DNA of 64,000 bases from contig NC_058154.1 of assembly GCF_011075055.1 (NCBI RefSeq), positions 12,346,475-12,410,474 on the forward strand, in the 5' to 3' direction. Each line of letters starts with the position of its first letter. The stretch's first letter is position 1. The DNA comes from Mangifera indica (taxonomy: Eukaryota > Streptophyta > Magnoliopsida > Sapindales > Anacardiaceae). Of this stretch, positions 49,210 to 60,739 are shown piece by piece. The position numbers and the translations under genes were made by a program. The notes below the pieces were generated by a model. That model ran no database searches. It was not told the origin of the DNA and saw nothing but the letters and a program-made list of their open reading frames with translations.

Positions 49210-50625
49210 AATTATTGTACACAAACGGCCAACTATAAAAATTTGGACACTATGTATTCAAAATATGTATAAATAAAGTTATTTAATATTTATCATTATA
49301 TGGCTTCGCATAATCTAGCACATACTGATGTGTGTTAAAACATATTAAAACTTAGATCGACTAATCAAATCGATTCAATTGAGATTTAGTGGTTAGTTTA
49401 GTCACTTGAACCTAAATTTGTTTGTATAGTAGTAAATTTATCATCAGACCACTAACATTTTTTATTTGATTATTTTAATTAAAAATTTTAACTGTATTAT
49501 TAATGTCATAGATTCGATTGATTGAGCAGACTGGTCAAGTCCCTTTATTGAGTCAACACCTCTTAAAACGTTGATTCCATTACATAAAAAAGCTATAGTA
49601 AATAAAGCTACTCTTTTATTTTGCTTTATTTTTATCTTATAATTACGTCTAGATGTGTTACTTTTGTGAGTGAGTAAAGGGCTTGTTACCAAGAGCTTCT
49701 GGAATCCCATTGATTGTAGCTACTTTTTCAATTATTTTTTTTATTACTTTCTGACTTCATTTTTCTCATTCAAAACCTTTAGGATGTAGGGTTCATACGG
49801 TAGTTATTTCGGTTATATAGATAGATAAGTTTTGCCTCTTTTCATGGGGACTTGTAGACCACTTTAAGTTTTAGTTTGAACCCTTTTTTTTCCATCATTA
49901 AACTTCATACCAGGGATTGGTCTAAGCCTTGCAAATGGAGACAGGGCCGGAGCCTGGGCCCTTCATAGAACCAGACTCCATTTGCCCACCTCCCAAAGTC
50001 AGTAGTGTGACGGAAACGACAGTTATACTGTACATGGATACCCAAGGTTGTGTGCTCGAAACCCACCGGCTCCTCGGCTTACCTAATTTGACAAAAGGCA
50101 GAACTGTTGGCTTATCCATCTTGTAACTATAGATTTCAACTGAACTAACTCAGATTAGATCCATTCTTAACCAAAATTATCCATCAAATATTTGAAAGAC
50201 ATGAAAAATATCCCCATAGAACATAAAAACATAAGGGAAATTGTTTCACAAGCGATCCATGCATACACTTTTGCACAAACAAATTTGGCAATAACAAACT
50301 GACTAATCACTCATAATCTAATCAAATGCTGGGAAAATTTTGGAATATATCAAGAATTTGTATTCACATCCATGTATCATGACAGTTAACCATAATTCTT
50401 CTATGCAAGAGTCCACCATCCAATGACCTTTACAAATCAAAACACATACAGAGCAATACTATAATTAGGTGTTACTATATCTTTAATTCAAAATCACTCA
50501 ATCGCATGATGACATATCATTTGTATATATAAATTGTATAGCAAAAGTATATATGCATAGTTTTATTGACACATACAAAACTAGAAAAACAGGTATGAAC
50601 ACCACTGGATTTGGTCACATCCAAG
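49210..50625. other. Convergent intergenic region, unit B
   Basis: The duplicated equivalent of 38,460-39,880, with the same elements (TGGTT-type remnant, GC-richer segment at about 49,915-50,085, MITE copy at about 50,463-50,566). No gene seen. Confidence 0.5.
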
Positions 50626-50635
50626 AACACAAAAC

Positions 50636-53544
50636 TTAATGACCAGCTGATGGATTTGTCAGCAGCTCAATAGACTTTTTTAAGTGTTCTACAGCAACAG
50701 ATACATCATCAAATGCCAAGGCTCCAACTGCAAATCTTGCAGCCTTGTGTGCCTCAGCAATTTTCTCAGGTGCAGGCCGGTAATTGCTGTCATAGTGGTA
50801 TTTTTCAACTGCGATTGGGACAGGTACTGAGGTAGTCCCATTTCTGCTGCTTGAGGTGTACTCGGAAGTTGATGGGTAGCCTGCTATGGGAGGAGCTGAA
50901 CGGGGAGAAGAGTATGAAGTCTCAGAGCCTTGGTAGTAAGAAGGATAATGAGTCGGTACTGATGGAAGACTGCTCTCAGTAAAACTTGGATAAGACTGGA
51001 AATTCGGATAGTTGAAAGACGGAGCATCATGAGAAGGTTAATTATGAGGCAAATGCTGCTGGGGCTCCTGTTGGTAAGATTGATGGTGGTATGACTGAGA
51101 AATTTGAGAACTGTCTGATCTGTTTATTGGAGGTGGCGGATGATAATCATGGGAAGGGTAACCAGGATTAGGGTTACAAAATGTAGAACTTTCTGGTCTA
51201 CTCAACAGAGGTGGTTGATGAAAATCATGGGAAGGAGCTGACAGGGTAATATCTGCAGAATCTGATCTGTTATCATGGAACTGAGGAGGCATTGGAACAT
51301 TTGTAGAATAATGGTTATCAGGGAACTGAGGTGATGGACCAGAATCTGATGCTGGACCAGTTACAATAGTCTCACTCAGTTGGAAATCCCGCATCACAAA
51401 TATTGCTGAAACAAATCAAGAAATCTATTTAGTTTAATAAATGAATTATCATCAGACTAAAGACTGCAATTTCTAACATCATTGATGCCACAAGGAATTT
51501 TTATTTTTGGCCACTGACAGCAGTATATCCTTCAACTGCATTCATCTTACACATCTAGACTCTCTATTACCCTCTTCTTCCCTGTGACCAATTGCCATCA
51601 TCACAAAAATGGAACTGAAAGGAAAATATTGTGAGTATATGTTTTCTGTTTCGTTTGATTCAACAAGCTTAAGAAATGAGTTTAGGAACATACATGTGAA
51701 GCACTGGGTGTAATTGGTGGAATTGATTGATTTTCATCCCCACCAGGAGGCCCTGGGATTGGCTTCCTTCCTTCCTTCAGGGCTTTCCTTATATCTGCAG
51801 CTTTCCAGGCCGCATACTTCTGTTTCTGCTCAAGCCGTAAAATTTTACATAAAAATTATATATTGCTAAATAGGTAATAATTGAATTTCTGATGTTTTAA
51901 ATGTAAGCTTTGAGTAGATGAAATATGATCTGAATATAGGATAACCAAAAACTCACATCAGGCTGAAGTGCACCAAACTGGTTCAAAATCTCAAAGAAAG
52001 TGCCTGCTGCATAAAATGTTTTTGCAGTATTCCTGTAAAAACCTCAAAAGATTTAATTCCTGAAAATGAACTCATAAAGAGAAGAAAAAGAGAAATGGCA
52101 CAAATTTGCAGAAGCAACATGAATCAAGATCAGATGGAGCTTCAGGGCATGAGGCATATGTTCCACAAGTGCCTCGCACTAAGACATGACAACACAATGC
52201 ATTTACCAACAAAGGAGACAGCAACAGATGAGTGCTGGGTCACTAGTATCACATGTCTAGTGGAGCATAGCCAGAAACAAGAAAATAGAATTTGACATAC
52301 AAGTCCGCTCGTCCAGCATGATCTTGCTTGTCTGCCTTTGTGAAAACATTCAATGCAAATCCCTCTAGATACAAATTGTCTTCAGGCCCCAACTTCAATG
52401 CCTTCTTATCCTGTAAAGCAACAAAACAGTTGGACACCAATGTGGCGGAAACGATAGTTTTTTAGTAAAGCCTATCAGTCAACAAGAGAATAGATGTGAG
52501 AAAATAAAAGATCACTAGCCACACATTTCAGCCTTTTGCTTTAATAACTCTTTTTATTTCTGCTGCATATGTAACATCTACTTGTACCATCTGACACTAC
52601 CATCCATTGCAATTTACATTAAAAAGCAGTATACCTACAAAGAATATATTTTTCAATCTCACCTATTCTGAGAATAACACCTATATTAATCATTAACCGT
52701 ATTTCCGAGAAGTATGTTAACAGTGTATATACAAAATTATGTTTACATTCCACAGACAACCAAATAAACATTAGCAATGTCCACCAGAACTGTCAATGCA
52801 ATGATACAACAACTACAAAGCCCCAAAATTTAAAACAACATCTGCTTAAAAAAGCAGAGAATAATGAAATAATCAGATTTTCTACAAATGTAAGCGCATT
52901 ACAGGAAGTAAATACATATATAACAGGGTAAGCTCTAAAGTGGATCCCAACCATTGTTTTAGCACATTCCAGATTAGGCAACCTGGTAACTTAAATAAAC
53001 CCAGAGCCTCAGAAATTGTGCCATCCAAAACACAGTTAATAAGTAACTAAAATCTCGTTCTCTACTTCAAACAATTTCAAGTTAACTCACAAATTTAACC
53101 AAATAAAAACTTTCACATACTCACTTTCAATTTCCCACAAAACAAATAGACCCAGTTCATTAAACACAATAATAGTCAATACCAATATTTCAAAACTCAA
53201 AAATTTCTTCAACAACACCCAAAACAAAAACCTTTTCAAGCTGGTTCATGAGAGAGATAAGGTGCGAATTGGTGGTCTTGGTCCGCTCGCTCGGAGGAAT
53301 CCTCAACCCTCTTTCCATCGCATACAATCGGCCTAAACAAGTAAAAATAAACACCCCCAAAAAAGACTTCGTAACAGGGATCAAGCATGCATTAACAGAG
53401 AACATAGGGTTACAAAATATTTTCATGGAAAAAAAATAGGAGGAACTTACAATAGTATGCGACAAGCGGCTCATGTTTCTGTAACTCATCAGCTCGTTGT
53501 AGGTAAGCTAACAGAAGCTTTGCTGGCTCGGTTTCGTTCGCCAT
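50636..53544 (-). pseudogene. LIP5: VTA1/LIP5 homologue, copy B (disabled)
   Basis: Aligns exon by exon with copy A: 53544-53451, 53332-53232, 52410-52301, 52032-51957, 51834-51694 and 51388-50636. Three independent defects are visible. The intron 4 acceptor reads TTTTACGG instead of TTTTACAG (base 51836). The intron 5 acceptor reads GATGCGG instead of GATGCAG (base 51390). In exon 6 a TAC codon has become TAA (51038-51040), which would end the protein at residue 290 of 424 and remove the C-terminal VPS4-activating motif. There are no indels in coding segments, so the decay is recent. An AG two codons into exon 5 might rescue the first defect but not the others. Confidence 0.92.
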
Positions 53545-53549
53545 GGCTT

Positions 53550-56130
53550 AGCTTGAGCTTTGCCTCTTTGATGCCTTCGATGAAAGCCAGAGGCATGAAG
53601 ATGCACTTGCGTACCGAGTTCAAGGTTGAGCTCTGAAAGGTTATTGAACCGACGTCGTATTCGAGGGACTTAGATGAAAAGCTATAAATAATAGATTGTT
53701 TTTCCAAAAACAAAATTCTCTTTTTTTTTTTTTTTCCTTTTATATTTTTTTCAAGGAAAACTCATTGTATAAAATAATTTTGTATACTAATAAAACTCAG
53801 TTGTTGTATGACCTAAGGATGGATTCGAATAGAATATAAGTTAAACTTACGTTAAAACTCTAGTTTGACACTTTGACTCAAGTTTAAAGATATATCAATT
53901 CACCACATTAGAACTTTTTTCTCTCTCGCAATTCTTTTTCTTTTTTGACAATTTATTTTCTCTAATGACTCTTGTTTTTGACATTACTATTTGGCCAAAG
54001 GACTATTTCCCACTCAAGGTATGCTGCAATCTTAAGTTTTCACCCTTTAACTATGGAAATATCAAACACCTACTTATGAGCAGTTAAAATTAACGGTGAT
54101 AAAGGTAAAATCGTCATTTTCTCTATAATATTAAAAAATAAATTAAAATATAATCTATTTTTACCCCCTTAAACTTTGAAAACTAAAATTTTTTCTCAGC
54201 CTAAGTTTTAAAAATGGTAATTTCACCTTCGTCTCCCAAAGCTTCTCCGACGCCAATCAGGCGTCCAACTGGGAGGAAAGAGATCGCCAGAAGAAGAGGA
54301 TGCTTCGGGAGAGAGAGATCATCGGCAATGGAGCTGGAGATGTCGTCGAAGATTTCAAAACAAAACCTTATGGTGAAACTGTCATTTTTTAAAACTTATG
54401 CTGGGGGAAATTTTTAGTTTTTAAAGTTTAGGGAGGCAAAAAGAGATAAAATTTTCAGGTGTTAGGGTTCTGTTAAATTTAACCGGTCATGGGTGGGTGT
54501 TTGGTATTTTCATACTTAAATGGTAAAAACTTGAGATTGCAACATACCTTGGGTGGAAAATAGTCCTTTGGCCTTACTATTTATTATTTGAATCAATTCA
54601 AAGTTTCAAACCAATTTTTTCAAATTTGAGTTGAGTTCAGACTAATTTTTGTTCAAGTTTAACTTAATTTAAATCCACTTCTAATGAATTTCACATATTT
54701 AATTTTTAGGTCATTCAACAAAAGTGTTGATATCCATGTATACATTTATGTTGATGAATTGCCATAAAATTAAATTTAAACAAAAATAACGTAAATTCAT
54801 ATAGAATTTGAACAATGATATGTGTCCCTTATTTTAAGTATTCAATTAGATTTTATTTTATTTTTAATTAAAATTATTTTATTATATGATAATATATAAC
54901 AAATTGAGTTTTAAAATTAGGCGCACAACATCAAAATTAAGGAAGATAATGAAAGTAAACTTTGTCTATCGTATGTGTTGTTAAGGTCCAAACCCAACAA
55001 AATTTTTTGATTTAAACACCAAACCTCACTAAACTCAAAATGAGATTTAGGATATTAGCATAAATCCACCACTCTAACATAAACAAGTTGATCTCGAATT
55101 GTAACTTTTACTAGGCTCAAAATTAACTTATTTATCTATTTAATGATATTATTTATCTCATTAATGATATTATTTATCCATTCAACTAAACTATTTATCT
55201 TATTAATAACTCTTCAATGATATTATATATCAATTCAAACAAACGCAAACTCAAACTCGATCTAAATATTATGATTATGATCTAAACTCAAACCAATCTT
55301 ATACTCAACTCGACTTAGATCAGATTTATCTCTAATACAAATACATATACAAACGCTAACATATTGTTATTGAGTGTTTTTGTATTAAAAATAAAATAAC
55401 GCTAATAATAATATATTAATATTTATATCATGTTTATACTCAGTGTTTGTACTCATTATTGATACGTCTAATATTACTTGAACTAACACATGCTACTCTC
55501 ATGTATTATGAAAAAGAAAAATTATCCCCACATACAAGTCATAACATGATAACCATGTTACATACCATTAACTAAAAATGAATTTAAACCGAATCAAACT
55601 CAAACTTAAACCAACTTAACTTGGCTTAAAAGAGTCAAACTCAAACCTAGACTCGAGCTTGCCAAGCACCCTCAAATTATCTTGAACTCGACTTGACTTA
55701 AAGGGAGTCAAAATCGAGTCAGGTTCATCCACACCAAACCAAATTTGAGTTACTTAACTCGAGACTATAACCAAGCTAAAATTAACTAAAACAACACAGT
55801 TTTAACATGCATTAATTAAAACAACATTATTTTAACAAATTCCAATCAAACTTTTTTCATTGTCAAACTTAGACAGTACAAATTCTTAGGCTTAAACTTG
55901 TCTCAACCAAGCTGGCAGCCCGAGCTCAATTGCCAGCCCTACCACTTTCCCATAAGTAATTGATTGTAGTTGTATTGTACATTCGTTTTATGAAAGTCTT
56001 GGATTCTTTTGCTGTAAGCAAAAAAAAGAACAGAAAAGGATGATTTAAAACAATAGGAAAAGATTATAACAGCATATAACATACACAGCTAAAAACAGCT
56101 TACTCTCCAGTCACTTCAGGTATCTCTTTG
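53550..56130. other. Upstream of the broken LIP5 copy and spacer, unit B
   Basis: Equivalent of 42,820-45,000. It lacks the unit A MITE and instead contains the element 53993-54573. A decayed CTCGAGC-type element lies at about 55,570-55,935. No gene seen; the ORF at 54214-54417 belongs to the element. Confidence 0.5.
53993..54573. mobile_element. 581-bp Mutator-like MITE present only in unit B
   Basis: Bounded by perfect 9-bp target-site duplications TTACTATTT (53984-53992 and 54574-54582). Terminal inverted repeats are GGCCAAAGGACTATTTCCCA on the left and GGCCAAAGGACTATTTTCCA in reverse complement on the right, continuing into AAGGTATG(C/T)TGCAATCT. Nine-base duplications and long inverted ends fit a non-autonomous Mutator-like element. 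Unit A has one TTACTATTT and no insert at the matching place (about 43,430). Partial relatives of the end sequence occur at about 17,233, 35,300, 46,100 and 61,944. A 67-codon ORF inside has no recognisable product. Confidence 0.87.
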
Positions 56131-56213
56131 GGTTCTCTCTATCCCTACAGTAGACCAAGTAAAAACCATAGTAATACACAAGGGTGTAAACCTAGAAATC
56201 TCCTCTTTTATTG

Positions 56214-59190
56214 TCACGGTGAGGCCGGAATTGGGTCGGTACCCGAAACATGGGAGGCTGCATCCTCTTTTGACATGGCAACATGGTTAGCAGGTGCAGC
56301 TGGCCTGTTGATGCTATCCCTCCTTCCATCTTTAGACATGGACCTGCTACCATTTGCATTGAGAGATAGCCGTCTGCTTGGAGTTCCATTGGCACCCCCG
56401 TTCGCTCGTGGGCCTACAACTTTCTTTGTACTGGCAGGGCGGGCAGGGCTGGGCCTTGAACCAAAAACGGCTTCTTGCTCTGTGCTTTGCGGCTCATGCT
56501 GGTACTTCTTTTGATCCTATGAAGCCAACAAAGACATAATTCAGGTTGGTAACATCATAATGTAGACGCTGAAAATGAGAGTATCTGCCAAGCCAAATGC
56601 TAATAAAAGTTGGAGGCCCTTGAAGACTAGTTGTTTCAGTTTCTGGCAAATGATTTTACCCAGATCAATCAATAAAACTTACCCTCATCCTCCGCTTTTC
56701 GTCTTCTCTTTCCTGCCTGAGCATGGCATATTCATCTAGCATTGCAAGTAGAGGGACACCATCATAAGTGAATGATATGCCACGGTCTTCCTCCCATGCT
56801 CGAGTTTTGGCAACCAAGGAGTCAACAAGAGCTAGATGGGCATGGAACCCAATTAGTTTGAAAGGCTAATAATCCAGAGAACACATACATGTAAAGTTGC
56901 ATACATGGTTGTGATTTTCTGTGGAACCTAATTATTTGAGTCTCAATATCCAATTTTGAAAGGCTCCATAAAGTATCAATAGCACTACCGACCGCCAAAG
57001 AAAATTGGCAAAATTTAGCAACACCATCCAGCATAAATTTAGGTTGAGCACATGATCTCCGTAAAAGTTAAATAAGATTCCATAAACAAAATGTGCGCTT
57101 TTTTGCAGGTTAAGAAGTTCATTCATGCATATATTAGAGCCTCTCTCATTAGAAGACACTATTCAAATTTCTATAAACATACATTTGTAAGATGCCCTCT
57201 GACTCTATGCATACCTGGAATCTTGTTTACCAGAATACGAGCTTTTTCTGCTCGCTTGAGATTCAAGTGTGCACCTCTGCTTGCATTATACCTATTTTCA
57301 TCCTGTTTCAGGAAGGCAATATCAGTGCTGCTCAAAGTAAATAAATCCAAACTCAGCTAAGTTTGAACTAAATAAACTCAAAATGTATAACATAGAAGAA
57401 AAGCCCCACTCAACCATATCTTCTTTATCTGATCTACATTTGGTGGTCTAAAGTCATCATAACATGATCATCTCTCTAACAAGTCACAGGGGCTAATGGT
57501 TATAGCAGTACCCGATTGTAATCTTCAAGCCAACTCTCTTCTTCACAGGCTGACATCCATTTCTCAACCTTGTCTAAGATGTCTTTTCTGCTGAGAGCTT
57601 CATCTTTGGCTTTTGCTATCTGACCATCCATGTCTGCTAGTAACTCAGCAGGCTCCACATTCCCAGAATCAATGAGTGCCAAAATTTTTTCTCTAGCAGC
57701 CACAGGATCTATTTCAATATGAGCACGGGCATATATTTCTTCAAGATCTGCTTGCTTTTTAAAGGCAATTTCCTTCATTCTACTGGCTTTAAGTTGATCA
57801 AGCCTTTCAACTTCTACTTCAGCCTTATTTAGAAGTAACAAGAAAATGAGTAAACACTAGAAAAGACGCATTCAAAACATAGTTTTGTAGACTGTAAAAT
57901 TTGAATACCTGCTCAATCAGATCCAGAGCAAGGGCACCAGGGACAGTGACTTCATCTACAGAAGCAGATATGTTACAGGTAACATGGTCAAACAATTTCC
58001 TTTCTTCATCAGGGGTATCCATTAGATTCCATAGATCAATTAGTTGAGTAGCGAATTCTTGAAGCTGTGACAGGGATTATCAAAGACTTAATATAATGTT
58101 GTGAACCCAGGTTGCAATTGTGATTGAATTGGAATATTTGAAAATTTACCTTATGAAGCCTCTGCTTCTTATCTTCTTTCAGTGATAAGACTGTCTTAGC
58201 CAACCGAGACAGGGTGTCATTGCTAATGCTTTTAGATTGCACACCAGTAGAGTCATTTAAGCTTGGATGAACTTCAGTTACAGTACTGAAGAAGTCCATG
58301 CCAAGAACAGCACAGAGATCATGCACAGTGCTAACAAATTCAAGGACCTTGTGCAGCCTATCACTCTGCAACATGAAGTAAGTAATTACCTACTATCAAT
58401 TCCATAGATGTAAAACAGAAATCGATTCACTGCTAATAAAAGTTCAAAAAGATACCTTCTCTTTCTGAAGTTCTTGGAGCTGAGCTTGATATTCATCTAA
58501 CTTCTTCAAGGTTAGGTCAGCCTCATCAACTGCAGCAGCCTGCTCACTGAGGCTCAAGTTCCCAGCAATTTCTCCACATATCTTTTGAATTTGTGATTGT
58601 ACTTCTGAGAACTCCTTTACTCTCTCCTCTTTCTGTTTCCAAAGCTGTTCAAGTACCGGTGCTATAGCTGCAAGTTGCTCCTTAATTGTTCCTGAAGTCT
58701 TTGTAGGCTGTAATAGAACCAGAGAAATCCATGAGTAAACTAGATAACCATCTAGTGCAAAATAGTAGGTTCCACTTCCTAAAATTTTCAACCACCAAAA
58801 CCTAAAACCCAAAACAATGATTACTTACTCCAACGAAGCTTTTTTCGCCAAGAGCTGACAGAAGACTTGAAAGTTCAACTTTTGCATCTGACAAGGCCTG
58901 AAGAAGTTCTGCTCTTGACTTTGCTGCCAGCTCCACCTTCCTCTTATACACATCCAAGCACTCCTTCTCTATCTGAAGAAGCATCTTGTCTCGTTCCTCA
59001 TCAGTTTCACCAACTTCATCCCAGATTTCCTAAAGCCAATCTTGGATCAGTTCACTGCTATTCCTTCATGGCATGCACATAAAAAATGAGCACACACTAA
59101 AATCAGAAGCAAAATTACCTGCAGTTTCTGCAGTAAAGAACCACAAGTTGTTTCTCCAAGAAGAGCATTTTCAGTATCTGTCACCGCCAT
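56214..59190 (-). CDS. MAP65: MAP65-family microtubule-associated protein (MAP65-1/2-like)
   Basis: Minus-strand exons 59190-59119, 59029-58829, 58707-58456, 58365-58150, 58064-57909, 57823-57512, 57302-57215, 56831-56683 and 56516-56214 give 582 aa, all in frame. MAP65/Ase1/PRC1 proteins cross-link antiparallel microtubules in the cortical array, spindle midzone and phragmoplast. Residues about 1-330 are heptad-rich coiled coil ([38 protein letters not shown]). The microtubule-binding core follows ([47 protein letters not shown]). The tail (483-582) is disordered and rich in S/TP and RRxS-like sites ([16 protein letters not shown]), the usual place of CDK/MAPK control. Its last exon is also present as an orphan copy at 45037-45339. 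MAP65-1 against MAP65-2 cannot be decided. Confidence 0.95.
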
Positions 59191-59199
59191 TCACGTAGT

Positions 59200-60600
59200 C
59201 ACTACAACCTGCCCTGTTCAACATATTCAAAGACAATCTTTATGTTTCTGTTGGGACAAAAATATAGTCTCAGAAAATTTTGAAAAAAAAAAACAGGAAC
59301 AGCAAAGAATGCAAATAAAATCCAGATACCTTATTGACCAGCAAGAAACAGCAGTTTACTAGACAAGGTGAACATGCAAACCTGTCAGAATAGTCATAGA
59401 TAAAGATATGAAGTTACTCAGCTGTAGGTTTTTGAATTGGCATAATTAAAGAGCATTATATAATAAATTCATTCGAAAAAATAAGCCTTCAACTGTATAG
59501 GCCAAACAAGATTTTTGCAGACAAACAGTATTCTGATATCAAGTTCAACCATACCAGATTATTTGGACAATACAAATATGAAATTACTGGAAATAGTTAT
59601 TTTTCCAACAACTTAAACTCGTAAATTCTATTTGATTCCAAGGAAATTTAAGAAAAGAACCCACAGATAAACCCTTGGACAGCTTAACAATTAGACAAAG
59701 AGACACTTTACTAGACAAAGCAAGCATTGGCTGGATTGGCATGAAGTTTACCACACAAGCTACCAAAATAGCATAAAACAGAATTAACAGTCTAAATTTG
59801 TTCTCTCATCCCACATTTCTCGGTAACAAACAAGGTGTTGATTCATATACACAAAATCAAATCTTTCAAACTCCAGTTTTGTTGCTCACGTTTTAAAGAA
59901 ACAGAGTGAAACTAGCTTCCTTCAGTTAAACTAAAACCAATCTCAACCCCATCACTCATCAGCAATCAAGCTCTTAAACCATCAAAACCTTGCATGCAGA
60001 ACAACATTACTAATTTCACTCAAAGCCAAAAAAAAAATTATCAACTTCCCCTTTTACCCACATTTTCAGAGCAATCAAACAAAATCTTTACCTTCATTAG
60101 ACTCAGAACCCACTTAAATAACTGAACCCAGAAATCCAATCACTATACAAACGCCAATCATGAAACAGAGAGCATCAAAACCAAGATCCCAACTTCAAAA
60201 ACAGTAAACAAAACCCTCAATTTCACAAAAATCAAACAAAATTCACCTAACATCACAGAACACATTTCACAAAAGAAAAAATAAAGAAGCCTCATTTCCA
60301 ACACGTGTTGTACTAAACTCCCGAACCCACATCAGCAAAATAAAAAAAGCAAGAAAAACAACCTCATGTAACACATACAGATCTCTTTCACTGGCAAAAC
60401 AAGAACAGGTACATTACATCAACAAACAACAGAAACTGAACCAAATGCTTACAAAGATCAGGACTAGGAGCTGAAACTTCTCTCTCTGAGTTTTCAGATC
60501 TAAAATCTGTAATTTTTTTTTTTTTTTTTCCTTGTTTGGGTTTCAGTGTTCAGTGTGCAAAGAGAAAGAGAGTGAAGTTAACAAAAGATCAAGGCAGAGG
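59200..60600 (-). other. MAP65: 5' UTR and long leader intron of MAP65
   Basis: A donor CTTT|GTAAGC near 60451 and acceptors in GGGCAG near 59,211 suggest a leader intron of about 1.2 kb. The first exon would lie at about 60,451-60,590, including a run of T at about 60,511-60,529 (A on the transcript). The small ORFs here have no family resemblance. Confidence 0.55.
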
Positions 60601-60618
60601 GAAGTGGAGAGTGGAGCC

Positions 60619-60625
60619 CTTTATA
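60619..60625 (-). promoter_or_regulatory. MAP65: Candidate TATA box of MAP65
   Basis: TATAAAG on the minus strand in AGCTATAAAGGGCTCC. It would place the transcription start near 60,590, followed by a TC-rich leader, which agrees with the inferred non-coding first exon. Confidence 0.6.
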
Positions 60626-60739
60626 GCTGGTCGTTCTGAAGAATTTTCTTTGTTATTAGGCCTTGCTTTTAGAGTTAATTACAAGAGTGACAACGATGAC
60701 TGCTCATTATCCAAAAACAGGGAATTGAGTTAAATTAAA

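Larger units (their letters stand above)
45455..56631. repeat. Tandem segmental duplication, unit B
   Basis: About 11.2 kb direct repeat of unit A. It carries IAMT1-B, a broken LIP5 copy and the real 3' end of MAP65. The length difference from unit A (about 375 bp) is nearly accounted for by a 581-bp MITE plus 9-bp duplication in B, a 170-bp MITE plus duplication in A, and a 27-bp loss in IAMT1-B. The left end at about 45,455-45,462 joins MAP65 intron sequence to the interior of the element seen at 34547-35008. Confidence 0.9.

Noticed and set aside
54214..54417. 67-aa basic ORF
   Set aside because: It lies wholly inside the MULE-type MITE 53993-54573 and shows no transposase or other recognisable motif.
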